A DNA stretch of 64,000 nt from Hypericum androsaemum. Taxonomy: Eukaryota > Streptophyta > Magnoliopsida > Malpighiales > Hypericaceae. Below the pieces are notes generated by a model, which searched no databases, was not told the origin of the DNA, and saw nothing but the letters and a program-made list of their open reading frames with translations. Both the position numbers and the translations under genes were made by a program. The first letter of the stretch is position 1. Each line of letters begins with the position of its first letter. Shown here in pieces: positions 1-12,265 of the stretch. The stretch lies in contig OZ023184.1 of assembly GCA_963995505.1 (NCBI GenBank), positions 16,676,228 through 16,740,227 on the forward strand, given 5' to 3'.

Positions 1-40
1 CAAGGATTCCAATTTTATGATGACTGGTTTACATGCTACA

Positions 41-543
41 TCAAGGGATTCCATACAATTTATAATTGTAATTATAAATATAATTGCAAGAATTCAAATA
101 ACCATAAATTAAATAAATTTATCTTTTGAAGGGCAGATTCAACTCGAGAAATATTTTTCACAAAGTCGTTGTAACGGAAGCTTTGTCACTGGTAACTTTG
201 CTTACGAACTTCTTCGAAGCAAAATTAATTTTCATGGATTAAAATACTATTAGAGGTCGAGAGTGTTTGTGGGTCTGTTTTTATCACGAAAAAAAGCCAT
301 GACTACCTTCGTAATCATCTCTCTGAGAGATGATCTATCCCCCATTCACCTTTTTTTTATCGCTTGCACTTATCTTTCCCTTTTAAAGGGACCAAAAGCC
401 ATGAAGCGTGGCACATGTTGCCAACATGAGGTGTGGCACATATTGCCACCTCAACTTGACACATGTCAAGTTAATTAAATTTTGATAATCACATGATACC
501 CACATGGTACTACATGGATCAACATGGGTATAAATATCTAACA
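41..543 (-). repeat. 3' LTR of Copia element A
   Basis: 503 bp, colinear with 31233-31735 throughout. On the minus strand it begins TGTTAGATATTTA and ends near the expected CA, here mutated (plus-strand end TC instead of TG). CTACA lies immediately outside at 36-40. The minus-strand sequence just inside the element (544-560) is GA-rich and could be the polypurine tract. The two LTRs differ at many positions, clearly more than the two interior copies of A do. Confidence 0.85.
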
Positions 544-3500
544 TCTCTCACTCATACATGATTGATCATAATCAATTTATTCTCTCAATTCGTGTTGGCA
601 TATGCCATGCGACCAACATACATCGACTGCACGTTAGCTAAATCCAAAAGCACATATCGGCCACAAGGATGATAGCATCTCGATTAACACCTCCATTACA
701 TATAGTATGCCTTATCCTAGGTTTTATCTCACGTTCATTATTTCCACATGTGATTTCAGAAATAATATATTCGTGTTCACTATTGTGTTGCTCACAACAT
801 AATAGGCTAGCCGGTGAACTACAAAGCTTCTAAAATGTGATCGATAATAACTTTCGCTCTTAACAATATTCTTTCCATCATGATCTAGCATATTTTTCCA
901 GTCAGCCTTGCCAGGTCGCATCTAACCATGACCCTTTAAAGACTTTTCAAGCTTGTAGCACTGAATCATATTTCCAGAATATGTTTAGGATCTTAAGGAT
1001 AGAGCTCCGAAAACCATAATTTTTGGGCTTGGTCTCACACTAGGAAAATTGAAATTACTTATTAATAAATTGATTTCCCATCCATAGGTCAACAAACACA
1101 CATGACACGATCTATGTATTATAGTGTTCTTTCCTCTAAAAGGAGCGCATATCTTCCAAATAATACCCTACTAGAGTATCAGCCTCGATGTTTTCGAACA
1201 ACGGCCTTTGTCTACTCAAAGATTACTCTAGGCTATCAAGACAGAATTATGGTAAGTTCTACTTAGTTCTTACTACTGGATTTCACATAATCCTATAAGT
1301 TCTCATAACTTATTTAATGCAGCCTCAATTGCTTGCACCATAATTAATCTTGCACTTTAACAAGATCCCTCTTGTACTTAAGCAAGACGGCATTCTCATT
1401 TTAGAACAGGCACTCGACAATTTAATGATGTTCTAAAACTGCCTAATCCCAATCAAGAATCAACTCTTTGACTCCCACTGAGGTAAATACCCGTGTGAGT
1501 GGGTTACTTCTCTGTCTGACATGCATTGGAGTAAATATCACTCAAATAAACATTTACACCTGTATTGCTGACATAGCATCAAGTTCCATTGAATAGCCAA
1601 TTCAACAGATGCTATACAAGCAAAAACAACTCACTCGTAAATCCTGGGACCTGACTTATTTATGAAAACACATCCCGAGGTATATCCTTGGATCTGCCTT
1701 TATATCTGACGTAGATATGTATTTCATGCTCACATCTTTACACACAACTGTATCACAAAAAATCTACTCAGTGATTCTATTGAGGTAGTTAGGGGTAAAC
1801 GATTTAAGACTCTCTTTAATCATATTACTTCTTGCACAGTAGCTACAAAGGCTACATTCTCAGCCTCTATAGCCAACGAGGAGATAGACACTTGTCTATT
1901 TATAACTACTCACGAGATATCTTCTCTGATTAGCAAGAAGAGAAAATCCCAATATGGATATTCATTCATCCACATCTCATGCCTAATAGGCATTCGTATA
2001 ACCGATCAATATCAGGTCTTGACCTTAATAACTCAATGATGATTCTATAATCATTTTCGAGTACTTCATAATTCCCTTGACCGCTTGTCAATGTGCTTTG
2101 CTTGGATTGAGATAATTCATAGCATTCGCTTAAAGGACATCCATTATATTCTTTAGCTCCTGAGGTATTTTTGAATACAAGTCTTTATTCAGAAAATGAC
2201 CTTTTGACTACTAGGGCATACTAGAGATTGCTGTTATTACATTTAAATCGTCAAACTCAAACAATTTTTGAAAATCTTAATTTCGAGTATATAATCAAAC
2301 TCTCTCATATCTCTTATTTCAAAGTTGGCTGTAAACTACACTTTGGCCTCATTAAGATATTTTTAGTCAATTCTAGCTATTCAATGTCATCAACGTACAA
2401 TGACAAACCTTTTTCCAGAGCATTTAATGTAGACATCATAGTACTCATCAATCAATTCAAAATCATACGACACATTTGAATCGAAATGATGAGTACAACA
2501 TTGTCTCGAAGGCTGTGTTACAGCATCAACTGATCTCAACAATTAGCAAACACTATATTTGTTGTCTCATTCATTTGGATGTAACCTTCTGGTTAAAGCA
2601 TAAAAGTTTCTCCATCCGATTCTCCACCGAGAAGTACAGCCTTTACATCCATTTGATGTAGCTCTAGATTAAATAAGTCATTATAGCCAGAATAAACCAA
2701 AAATGTATGAATCTCACAACAACCGAGAATGACTTCTCATAGTCAATTCCTTCACATTGTGTGAATTCAATGACAACTAAGCGAGTCTTTTACACTTAAT
2801 CCCGAGAATCCATTAACTCTCAAATTTTGCCCCTTAGGTAGGTCAACATTCAAACAGTTCTTAAATATGATTTGGTTTTATAAAAGTCATAACTTTCTTC
2901 ATTGCTTTAACTTATTCATTCTAATTGGGAATCGATAGAGCATAACAAATATTCTTATGTTCATTCTTAACTTATAGGATTTGCTAAAAAGAATCTCACT
3001 TGTATCTTTATTCAAGAGAGCATTTTCTACACCTTCGACCTCAAGTCGTCTGTGTGGAAAAATTCGTTCTTTTAGCTCCACGAATTTCTGGTTTTGATAA
3101 ATATCTCATATATCCATCGTAACGAGGTAAAGGATTTGCTAAAAAGAATCTCACTTGAATATTTATTTAAGAGAGTATTTCCAACACCTTCGACCTCAAG
3201 TCGTCTGTGTGGAAAATTTTGTTCTTTTAGCTCCACGAATTTATGATTTTGATAAATATCTCATATATCCATCGTAACCAAGTATCGTATCCTACGGAAA
3301 TTGCATTCTAAACTTCCACTGAAATTTAGAATTCTACTCCCACTGAGACGAAGATCAATTCATACTCCTAATGAGATGAAGATCCATAGGATCATGAACT
3401 TCTGTATCAGTTGGAGATGGTAAATCATCATTTACCTCCTCCAAAAAATTCTTCCACTCAGAAGGAGTGATCCAGATAATTCTAAGTCATCAGTTTCAAA

Positions 3501-5967
3501 CAAGGCAAGTTGTTACTCGCCTCCCCCAATTTAGAAAACTTATTTTCCAAAAATATGATATCTTGTGAGTTATGTCACTTTTCCATCCCGTTGTTCGCTC
3601 ACAAACACGTATCTCATAGATACTTATGAGTATTATACAAAGACACTCTTTGTAGACACTCACTCAGATGGATGCTGAAAAATTTACTCTCACAGTTTTA
3701 AGTAGCTTAGATCGAGCTTTTGACCTATCTACAGCTGGTGAGGAGTAGGAGTGACATACTTAAAGGGCATACAAGTTAAAACATATGTGGTGGTATGAAA
3801 CGCATCTCCATTAAAGGATATAGGCTATTTTGCCTCCGCTATCACATGTCTAATCGTGTCAAGAAGAATTCAGTTATGCAGGGAATGAACAACTTATGTA
3901 TGCAGGGAATCATGTCTAATCGTGTCACAAACACGTTTCTTCTTTCTGCTATCTCATTCGATTGAGGTATGCAGGGAATGAACAACTTATGTTTAATTCA
4001 TTTCTCATCACATGAAAAATTAAATCAGAAAATCTTACTCATGATCACGATCAATTCGTAAGGTGATCTTCCGATCTACTTGATTCTCAACATGATTCAC
4101 GAATGTCTTGAAGTTACATGAAATTTTAGACTTGCGAGAAATCAAATATATATGACCATGCCTAAATATAGTCATCTATTAAATATGATGAAATAATAAT
4201 AGGCCCTATGCCTTGCCCTCACATTCACTCGACCACATACGTCAGAATGAATTAATTGCACTGAATAGCCATATCTAGTTATTCTACCAAATGGCTCTCA
4301 TGAAGGTTTTTCCATCTAGAAATGTTCGCATGTGGGTAAATTTAGCCTTCTCTAAATACCCTTTAGTCCTATCTACACAAGACAAGTCATGCGTTCGTGA
4401 CCAATATGGCCAAGTCTAGAATATCTCAACATAACATCATCTCGAGAGGTTAGCAGAGTTGTGATCACATAAAAACTGTCATTATATTAATCTCATGATT
4501 AACATCCATGATGAGAAATTATTTATTAAATAACTAGAATGAGTAAAGACTTATCCAAAAAATTAACAAAGTGTGAGCTACTCAATCATCAACAAAAACT
4601 AAGAGCCATTGAAAATTTGGACAGACATTAAATTTCATGAATTTCTCAGAGTATATAACACGTCAAGATATGTAGGCTCAATCTGTATGAGCCAAATCTT
4701 TTAACTTCTACTCGTGTGTATATACCAACATAAATAGAACTTGCTCCAGTTGGTACTCATCGAATGAGCATCTCGTCTCTTTGGCAGTGCAACTTATTGC
4801 AAAGTGCCCCTTCATTTAAAAGTTAAAATATTTCAGCTCAGAAATGTTAGAATTTTAGGTTCCTCTCAACCTCGCAACTCTTCTTTCGGGTTGAGTCCAG
4901 ATTAAATCCATTCAGTTTCTCTCTTTTATTTTCTAGAAATTCCAATTGCCTTCACCACAATGGTCAACCTTGCTATTTACTCCCACTGGAACAAGCACTA
5001 GTTTCATATACCAAAGGATGGACTTTGATTGCTAAAAGGCAGTCCTCTTTAAGCTCAATGTGACAAGTCTTCATCCATGAAATGTCATAACATTATCAAT
5101 GTGCATTTAGATCATTCACATGATCCAATATTGTAGGCATGAAACTGTTTGGATTTCATGTTCAACATTGAACATGTGGCTAGCCGTAGCTAGCATACTA
5201 ATCATATAGGACATCTTCACATAGATACCTATTCGTTAAGTGATCAACACTTTTATTGAGTATATCCTCAGACTAGACTATAATTACATTTACAGTCTCT
5301 AGAACCTATTGTTCTTTTAGCACAAAGCTATACATATAGCTTTGAGGAATTATAAAAAATATGTGTCAAGAAGAAACACTCATAACTTTTAACCTGTATT
5401 AAAGTTCTCAACTAATCTCAAATTCGAAGAAAGTCGCGGGTATGCTTCCCCTCACCCTCCGAGAATTAATCTCAAACTTTAAATGTCAAAAAAATTTCGC
5501 TTAGTAAATTCAAGTGGATATTTCTCATGGTTATAATCAAGTAATTAAATAAATATTTTATTTAATTGAGACAACATATGTCTTTATTGTATGATAAAAT
5601 AACCATGGAAATACTTGAAGTTCTAAATACAAGTGTTCTAGAAACCTCCAACACGACCTAACAAAATTTTAAATGATTCACGCAAAACTAGGAGGGTCTA
5701 AAATATACGAGTTGGACTAACGCATATTCAATGATCATTGTGGCACTAGAATACATGAATCATTGTGGAATATTCAAGTCGTCCACTTCGTAATTCCATT
5801 TGTGCATTAAGGATAATTTCCTCAAAAACTCTCCTTCTGCTCAAATATCGAATTAGACACTTCAAAAAATGCCTTTATATGTGTCACTTCAAAGATGTAG
5901 AAAAAACTTAGATATTTTCTTTCATCTTCATCCTCATTAGAAGATGCTTGAATATTATGTGCCAAGG
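544..5967 (-). mobile_element. Copia A interior, copy 1 (decayed gag-pol)
   Basis: No long frame survives, but the order of a Copia polyprotein can be followed on the minus strand by comparison with element B. The gag start is near 5380, a damaged CCHC knuckle near 4850-4790, an integrase-like stretch about 4450-3300, and a reverse transcriptase block around 2665-2560 that still reads LHQMDVK and PEGYIQ with stops between. A tandem repeat of about 155 bp (2973-3125 and 3129-3285) is shared with copy 2 and so predates the duplication. From 742 to 5967 the sequence is almost identical to 24274-29595. Segment 544-741 has no counterpart there and joins the interior to the LTR. At 5967 the similarity stops inside A's leader and B's reverse transcriptase begins. 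Confidence 0.8.
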
Positions 5968-6979
5968 AGTATTCTGCAGCAGTGTTCAAATATTTCAAAA
6001 TCTCTTTGACAGCCTTCCAGTGAGCACTGCCTGGATCAGACTGATATCTGCTTGCTATCCCAACAGCATAGCAAATATCAGGTCTAGTACACAACATCGT
6101 GTACATTAAGCATCCAACTGCATTGGCATAAAGAATCTTCTCCATGTCCCCACGTTGTTTAGCTATTTTTGGGCACATGTCCTTACCCAAATTATGACCT
6201 TTAACCAATGGGACATACTTTAGGTTACTGTGATCATAATTGAAATGTTCTACTACTTTGCGAATATATGTTTCTTGTGAAAGAGACACTATTCTTTTCG
6301 AACGATTCCTCAAAATCTTAACTCCGAGTATGTAATCCGCTTCACCCATGTCTTTCATTTCAAAGTTGGAAGATAACCAATCTTTGATTTTGACAAAAAA
6401 TCCCATGTCATTTCCAGCTAAAAGTATGTCATCAACATACAAAGTGATGATAGCAAACTTCTTTCCTGATCGCTTAACATACACGCAGTGATCTTCGTCT
6501 ATCATTATAAAATTATGCTGCATGATCGTATTATGAAAGCGAATATACCACTGTCTGGACGACTGCTTAAGGCCATAAATTGATCTATCTAATTTGCAAA
6601 CTTTGTGTTCGCAGCCTTTTTGAATGTAGCCCTCAGGCTGAATCATGTAGATTTCTTTATCCAATTCTCCATGGAGAAAAGCAGTCTTTACATCCATTTG
6701 ATGTAATTCTAGATTCATATTAGCAACCATAGCTAAAATGATCCTAATTGACGTAAATCTAACAACAGGTGCAAAAATCTCCTCCTAGTCTATCCCAGCC
6801 TGTTGTTTAAATCCTTGGGCAACCAAATGCGCTTTGTATTTTTCGATACTGCCATCTGTATTTTGCTTGATTTTGAGAATCCACTTATTGTCAATTGCCC
6901 TACGCCCTTTAGGTAGGTCAACCAGATTAAAAACCTGGTTTTTGATCATAGAAGACATTTCTTCTTCCATTGCATTCAT
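5822..6979 (-). pseudogene. Copia B reverse transcriptase, broken and chimeric
   Basis: Minus-strand Copia reverse transcriptase (RVT_2). From 6979 the frame shows the N-terminal region with NKWILKIK and VAQGFKQQAGID. A single in-frame stop near 6782-6784 follows, then LHQMDVKTAFLHGELDKEIYM, QPEGY, SIYGLKQS and the catalytic YVDDILLAGND. The last recognisable family block is KEILKYL. At 5968 the frame passes without a stop into A leader sequence and ends at 5822, giving a 302-residue chimeric frame whose last 50 or so residues are not retrotransposon protein. The RNase H domain that should follow is missing. This cannot be a working polymerase. Confidence 0.88.
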
Positions 6980-7126
6980 CCATTCATTTCATTTTTTAGA
7001 TGACAAAACTCCAGATACATTCTTTGGTTCATCTTCATCCTGCAGGATGGCCAGAAGAATTTCACTTGGACCACCAAATTTCTTTAGTGATGCCAAGAAC
7101 GCATTAGCCTCGCCTTCGATGTTAAA

Positions 7127-8640
7127 TCATCGGCGTGGTATGCTAGTTTTGCTAGACCTACGGTATTCCCAATTTTGATAAATATCTCTCATATATTCAT
7201 CATATCCAAGAATCGTACTCCCACTGGAATAAGGAATTACCTCCTTTTCAAAACTCAGATCACGATCTTCCAGATCATTTTGAGTTGGACAATCTCTATC
7301 TTCCTCCTCAATTCTCCCACTCGGAAGAAGTGATCCAGATGACTCTGGTTCATTTGTCTCATAAAGGGTAAGGTCATCACTAACCTTTTCCAACTTTGGA
7401 AATTCATTTTCAAAAAATGTGACATCGCGTGATTCAAATTCTATTATATGTCCATTGTTCAGTTCACCCACGAACACGTACCCTTTAGATACCTCTGGGT
7501 ATCTTATAAAGATACTTTTTCTACCTCTCGGTCCTAGTTTATCGAAAGTACTTGAGGTAGAATGGACATAGGATGCACACCCCCATGGCTTAAAATAGGA
7601 TAAATCGGGCTTCCGATCTGTCCACATTTCGTAAGGAGTGGTTGTAACAGACTTAGAGGGAACATGGTTTAGAACGTATGTGGCAGTCAGGAGCGCATCT
7701 CTATAGACTGATATAGGCAAACTTTCCTCTGCCATCAACGATCTAACCATATCAAGAAGGGTTCTATTCTTTCTTTCAACAACTCTGTTTTGTTGGGGTG
7801 TATAAGGAATGGACAACTGATGTTCAATCCCTTTTTCAATGCATAGAGCTTTGAACTCATTAGAAAGATATTCACGGCCACGATCAGTTCGTAAGGCCTT
7901 TATCTTTCTATCCTTCTGATTCTCAACAAAACTCATGTATGTCATGAAGCAGTTTAAGGCTTCAGACTTGTGAGAAATCAGGTATATCAGACCATATCTA
8001 GTATAGTCGTCAATGAAGGTGATGAAGTAATATGCTCCATGCCTTGCCGTCACGTTCATTGGACCACATATGTCAGAATGGACTAATTGTAGTGGAAATT
8101 TAGCTCTAGCCCCAGTACCGAAAAGTTTCCTAGTGCTTTTCCCTTCTAGACAGGATACACATCTGGGCAATATAGATTTCTCTATATTTTCCAACAGTCC
8201 TGCCTTAGCTAGACGGTTTAAACGATCCTGACCGATGTGGCCAAGTCTAGAATGCCATAGTTTAATATCATCCTCTGATGAGTTTGAACTAGTGACAAAG
8301 GAAAAACTTTCACAAGGATCAATATCCAGAATAAAAAAACCTTCCGATATATATCCAAGGCCAAAATATGTATCATCCAAAAATAATCTAACGGTGTCGT
8401 CCTCAAACGTCAATCGAAAACCTAAAGACATTAAGGCCGAAACTGAGATCAGGTTCCTTCGAATGTCTGGAGCAAATAACACGTCGAGTAAAAGAAGGGC
8501 ACGACCAGCACGAAGGTGTAATCTACAAGTGCCCAGGCCTTGAGTTGTTACCAACAAAAATGGTTTTTGCTCCAGCCGGCAACCGCCTGTATTCAACGAA
8601 CGAACAACGGTCTCTAGCTATGTAGTCTGTCGCTCCTGAA
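7127..8640 (-). pseudogene. Copia B protease and integrase region
   Basis: Near 8635 the minus strand encodes DSGATD, the aspartic protease motif, but in another frame from what follows, so there is a frameshift around 8530-8590. The main frame (8596-7127, 489 codons) then reads through the end of the protease (DVLFAPDIRRNLISVSAL), the GAG-pre-integrase zinc region (LWHSRLGHI, RCVSCLEGK) and the integrase core. All three catalytic positions of the DDE triad are present, in HSDICGP, RTDRGREY and PQQNRVVERKNRTL. The C-terminal region ends at 7127, and the reverse transcriptase frame starts 148 bp further on. In the family this enzyme inserts the cDNA copy. Confidence 0.85.
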
Positions 8641-9600
8641 TCAATCACCCACATACAACTTACTCACACTTGAGTTTAGATGTACCTGCTTGGGCATCTT
8701 GGAATCTTTTGCAAAATGTCCCTTCTGGTTACAGTTAAAATATTTTACTTGTAAAATATTAAACCTCTTGTTCTTTTTAGCCTTGGAGCCATCCAACTTG
8801 GTTCCATGGTTTTCAGCCTTTGGAGTTTGTTTACACTTACCTTTCCCTTTACCTTTCTTCTTTTTCCCACCACTCCCAGTCAAACAAATCAAATGGGCTT
8901 TAGGGTGGGATTTCATAGCTAGGAGGCGATCTTTCTCCAGCTCAAGGTGTCTGGCAACATCATCAAATGTTACCAAATGATGGGAATGGGTAAGATTCAT
9001 CTTCATCTATTCCCAACTTGGTGGTAGAGAATGGATGACAGCTTGAATCTGCTGCTCGTTGCTAAGTATGTGACCAGCCTCTGCTAGTTCACTGATCATA
9101 TTGGATATCACTCTCAAGTGTTTCCTCATGGGAACTTCCGGACGCTTTTTAAAGGTGTCAAACCTTATGGTCAAAGCACGCAGCTTTGAAACTGAAAGCT
9201 TTCTGAATTTTTGTTTGAGAGCATCCCATAACTCCTTCACGTTGTCATACACGCAAAATTGTCGGGTGACATCATCCATCATTGAACTTAGCAAAATCAA
9301 TCGAGCAGTAGTGTTCTTTCTCTTCCAAATAACATAAGCTTCTTTGTCTCGCTTATGTTGAGCAGTTGTGCCTTCTTCAGGCTCATCCATTATCACATGT
9401 ATGTGCTCCAGAACCTCTTGTTCCTCAAGCACAAATTGGATTTTCATGCTCCAATTCTCATAGTTTTCACCGTTGAGTTTTAACTCACGGTTTAGCTCAG
9501 CTATGATGGATCTAGAAGCAACTGACATCTCTATAGGGATTTTTTCATATGAGAACATATTAGAATTTGATTTGGCAATATGATTCAATTTACTAATCAC
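8641..9600 (-). pseudogene. Copia B gag, one nonsense codon
   Basis: The gag capsid region runs from the ATG at 9600 with NGENYENWSMKIQFVL, VKELWDALKQKF and RHLRVISNMISELAEAG, all typical of Copia gag (UBN2). A stop at 9007-9009 interrupts it, and the next codon continues in the same frame (MKMNLTHSHHLVTF, then a lysine-rich linker), so this is a single nonsense change rather than two genes. The nucleocapsid knuckle near 8720-8750 reads FNCNQKGHFAKDSK. Both the first and the last cysteine of the CCHC pattern are replaced, so RNA binding is probably impaired. Confidence 0.85.
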
Positions 9601-9902
9601 TCATAACTTTTAACGATATGAAGTCCTTAATTAATCTCAAAATCGAAGTGGGTCACAGGCATGCTTCCCCTCACCATTCAAGTATTAATCTTAAACTTCA
9701 ACCGTTTAAAGTTCATCGATAGTAAACTAAAGTGGAAGTAATTAAACAAACATCTTTATTTAATAACATGTTTGACACATGCATTTGTACACTCTGAGTG
9801 TGCTCGTACATGCACAAAAACTCAGACAAGGTCTCAACCTATTGTACAAAAGTCCCCAAAAAATAGCATATGTACATGGGGACAGTTAAACATAACATGT
9901 AA
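9601..9902 (-). other. Copia B spacer between leader frame and gag
   Basis: Non-coding. About 170 bp next to gag (9601-9770) is similar to 5380-5600 in A copy 1 and to the matching part of copy 2, including the block around GCATGCTTCCCCTCACC. No splice or promoter signal could be assigned with confidence. Confidence 0.5.
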
Positions 9903-10505
9903 TCACATAGGGATCGGATTTCCAGGCGATCCGGTAGGAGAATCCAGATACATATCTGGAACCGGGTCCGAGGATGATCCTGTGGGGACCGGGTGCGAGG
10001 ACGGTCCGGTGGAAAGTTCCAAGTTCACTGCCAGAACTGGGATCGATTCCATAATCCAGATGATCAGAAGCGGAGGAAAACTATAATAGTATTCCTTAGC
10101 GAGGTAGCGGTTCAAGATCAAACTGCTTCGCAACTCCACAACAGGAGAAGGTATCATTTCTCTGCGAAGACCCCTCTCTTCGAGATAGTGGATCAAACCA
10201 TAGCGGGCATCTCTATGGGTATTGAACTCAGGCTCCGAGAAGACACACATATCTTCACGGATTTTCAGCGTGACCAGGAGGTCTTGAAACATGGAGGGCC
10301 AGTCCTCTCCATGATCATACCCTCCGGCCCAGATGCAGTCTTGCATCTCCCGGTGAATAGCCTCGATGTGCTCAACGATAATATACATGTCATCCTTAGG
10401 CACACGCAGCGGTAAACGGCGCTTCAGAACCTTTTGTCGAAGTTCTGTTGCACAGAAGTTCAGATACCTTCCTCCAGTAGCCATCAAATCTTGCAACAAT
10501 TGCAA
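9903..10505 (-). CDS. Extra open frame in the leader of Copia B (unknown function)
   Basis: A 200-codon minus-strand frame lies between the primer-binding site and gag. It is not gag, protease, integrase, reverse transcriptase or RNase H, and I do not recognise the family. The N-terminal two thirds is charged and folded-looking (IVEHIEAIHREMQDC, GGYDHGEDWPSMFQDLL, YGLIHYLEERGLRREM). The C-terminus is low-complexity, with repeated Pro-Thr/Ser-Gly-Ser. The same region is recognisable in the leader of A copy 2 (minus strand about 29618-29545), where RGYDREPDW replaces GGYDHGEDW and downstream residues also align. The frame is therefore an old part of this lineage, not a chance frame. It may be a conserved accessory protein or a captured host fragment. 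Confidence 0.5.
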   Translation of the reverse strand: MQLLQDLMATGGRYLNFCATELRQKVLKRRLPLRVPKDDMYIIVEHIEAIHREMQDCIWAGGYDHGEDWPSMFQDLLVTLKIREDMCVFSEPEFNTHRDARYGLIHYLEERGLRREMIPSPVVELRSSLILNRYLAKEYYYSFPPLLIIWIMESIPVLAVNLELSTGPSSHPVPTGSSSDPVPDMYLDSPTGSPGNPIPM

Positions 10506-11625
10506 TTCAATTTTGGGTTAATTCTCATATTCTCCCAAAATAGGATTGAAAAACTCATTTTTCAATCTTTTGATGATCATACTATGGATCAATTCATGTG
10601 ATTGTAGTTAAATTTAACATATATCAGAACTCGTTCCAAAATATTTTCTTTTTAAGTTTATTAAAAATATCATTATAATTTTAATAAACCTAATTGACAA
10701 AAATTTCTCAAAATTTTTATCAATTCATTAGATTTTAATTGAATAAAAACCCAATAATTTATGTACAATTTTGACTTAAGTCATAATTGACCGTAAATCG
10801 GATTGGGTCGAACCAAGAAACCAGGCCAATCCGTCCTATTTTTTTATTTTCTTGACCCGGGTATAAATATTGTTTGGAAAAATCATAAAATTACGATTTT
10901 GCCCCTCGCATATTTTCCCCTTCAACTTTCTCTCTCTTCTCCCCCAATCGCCGAAAAACCGACCGCCGCTCCCCCTACGACAGCTGAGCAACGGCGGCAA
11001 ACCAACGGCAGAGACCGATTGCAATCGACTCGCAGTAGTGTCGCGAGCACGTCCGTATCAGCGTCGCGGGCTGTCGTGCGGCCGTTCTCCGTCGCGGTCG
11101 TCTTCTTCGTTCCGCGCCTTTCCACCGTCGTCGGCTTCAATCTCGTGATTCCGGTGACGTCGATCCACAAACGTGTTATCGGTACGTCGAGGGGAAGCCG
11201 GAGAATCAACTATTGTTGATCTACGGTTCCGAAATCGTCGAATTTCTGACAAAATCGATAGAATTCTATTTGGGGAAAAAATGCCCCGAAATAGCCCGAT
11301 TAGGGTTCTGTTGATTTGGTGATTTTTGGATGAATTTTTAATTAATCCCCTAGTTTTTCAAAAATTGCACGAAGTCCAGGACACGCAGGTATCACGTAAG
11401 CGGTTAAATTTTTTATTGGTACCTTAAAGTTTCATGCGTGCGCGAATTTGCCTGCGCGGTTAGGCAAAATTTAATTTAGTCCCGCTGGTTCTAAATTAAT
11501 TATATTATAGTACAACAGATTATGATTTTCAATAAAATCACAATTAATACAATTTTTAACTCAAAAAATCACATAATTATTTAAATTAAAACATCATATC
11601 ATCATCAAAACATGGTTTCAACCAT
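10506..11625 (-). other. Copia B leader (5' untranslated region)
   Basis: Between the primer-binding site and the leader frame. The part 10960-11215 is GC-rich and open in several frames on both strands because of base composition; I do not accept these as genes. A comparable GC-rich block occurs at 30530-30760 in the leader of A copy 2, so this layout is shared by both elements. Confidence 0.55.
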
Positions 11626-11637
11626 GCTCTGATACCA
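11626..11637 (-). promoter_or_regulatory. Primer-binding site of Copia B (initiator tRNA-Met)
   Basis: The minus strand reads TGGTATCAGAGC, complementary to the 3' end of plant initiator tRNA-Met and the usual Copia primer site. It lies beside the 5' LTR and fixes the element's orientation. Confidence 0.9.
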
Positions 11638-12265
11638 ATTAAAGGTTTTAACACGTAATTAACGAGTAATTACGTGTTAAAGCCAAACATTTAACAAACT
11701 AATTCGTTAATAATAAATCACTTACTTGTTGAAGCAAGAGGTCCACAGGTTCGGGTCCACAATGTCTTCGTACTAGTCGAATTCCGATCACGTTTTAACA
11801 GATTCGTAATTGATTTTCACGAGATTTTCTCTATAGAAAATTTGATCAAAATTCAGGAACTAATCCAGAATTTTTCCTTTCTTATTGAGTGGTTATCGAA
11901 AAACTTACAAATTGGTCCACCCGAATTTCTCCTTTTATAGAGAAATCTGGCACACCAGAATGCACCACGTGGCAACACGTGGCACTACTGGACCGTATGT
12001 CCACCACATGGCGTGCCACGTGGCACTTCGTACCGCATGTCTGCCATGTGGCGTGCCGCGTGGCACTTCGGTCTGCATGTTCGCCACGTGGGCTGCCACC
12101 TTTGGCGGTAACTGCGTCAGCGCCACGTCACGCTGACGTAGCGCCTATGTGGCATCGGGCCGGTCAATGCGGGTTGACCGGCCCATCCAACCCAACTTAT
12201 GGGCCTGATGGGCCTGGGCCCAATCAGGCACAATAATAATTGCCTGATGGGTCCAAGGTCCAACA
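11638..12265 (-). repeat. 5' LTR of Copia B
   Basis: On the minus strand it begins TGTTGGACCTTGGACC at 12265 and ends beside the primer-binding site. The exact inner end is uncertain because the expected CA is not visible. It carries about two and a half copies of a 40-bp repeat (11997-12095) with G-box cores. The matching 3' LTR is absent from the window, so no second copy confirms the length. The flank immediately outside (12266 on) is neprosin upstream DNA. Confidence 0.75.
11966..12090. promoter_or_regulatory. Cluster of four G-box cores (CACGTG) in the Copia B LTR
   Basis: Perfect CACGTG hexamers are at 11966-11971, 11976-11981, 12017-12022 and 12085-12090, with near matches (CATGTG, CGCGTG) at repeat-equivalent places. 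G-boxes bind bZIP and bHLH factors in plants and are common in stress- or ABA-responsive promoters. That they drive this LTR is inference. Confidence 0.5.

Larger units (their letters stand above)
5968..12265 (-). mobile_element. Copia element B, 3'-truncated, fused to A
   Basis: Read on the minus strand: 5' LTR (12265-11638), primer-binding site, long leader with an extra open frame, gag, protease, integrase and reverse transcriptase. It stops at 5968, just after the reverse transcriptase core, so RNase H, polypurine tract and 3' LTR are absent. It shares general layout and recognisable nucleotide similarity with A, for example 9600-9770 against 5380-5600, but is clearly a different subfamily and much better preserved. 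At least two nonsense codons and a frameshift make it inactive. Confidence 0.85.

Noticed and set aside
263..478. 71-codon frame at the left end (and its counterpart at 31323-31670)
   Set aside because: Lies inside the LTR of Copia A; length differs between the two LTRs and there is no family motif.
10803..11252. Overlapping open frames on both strands in a GC-rich block
   Set aside because: They lie in the leader of Copia B, overlap in several frames, have no family motif and are explained by base composition.
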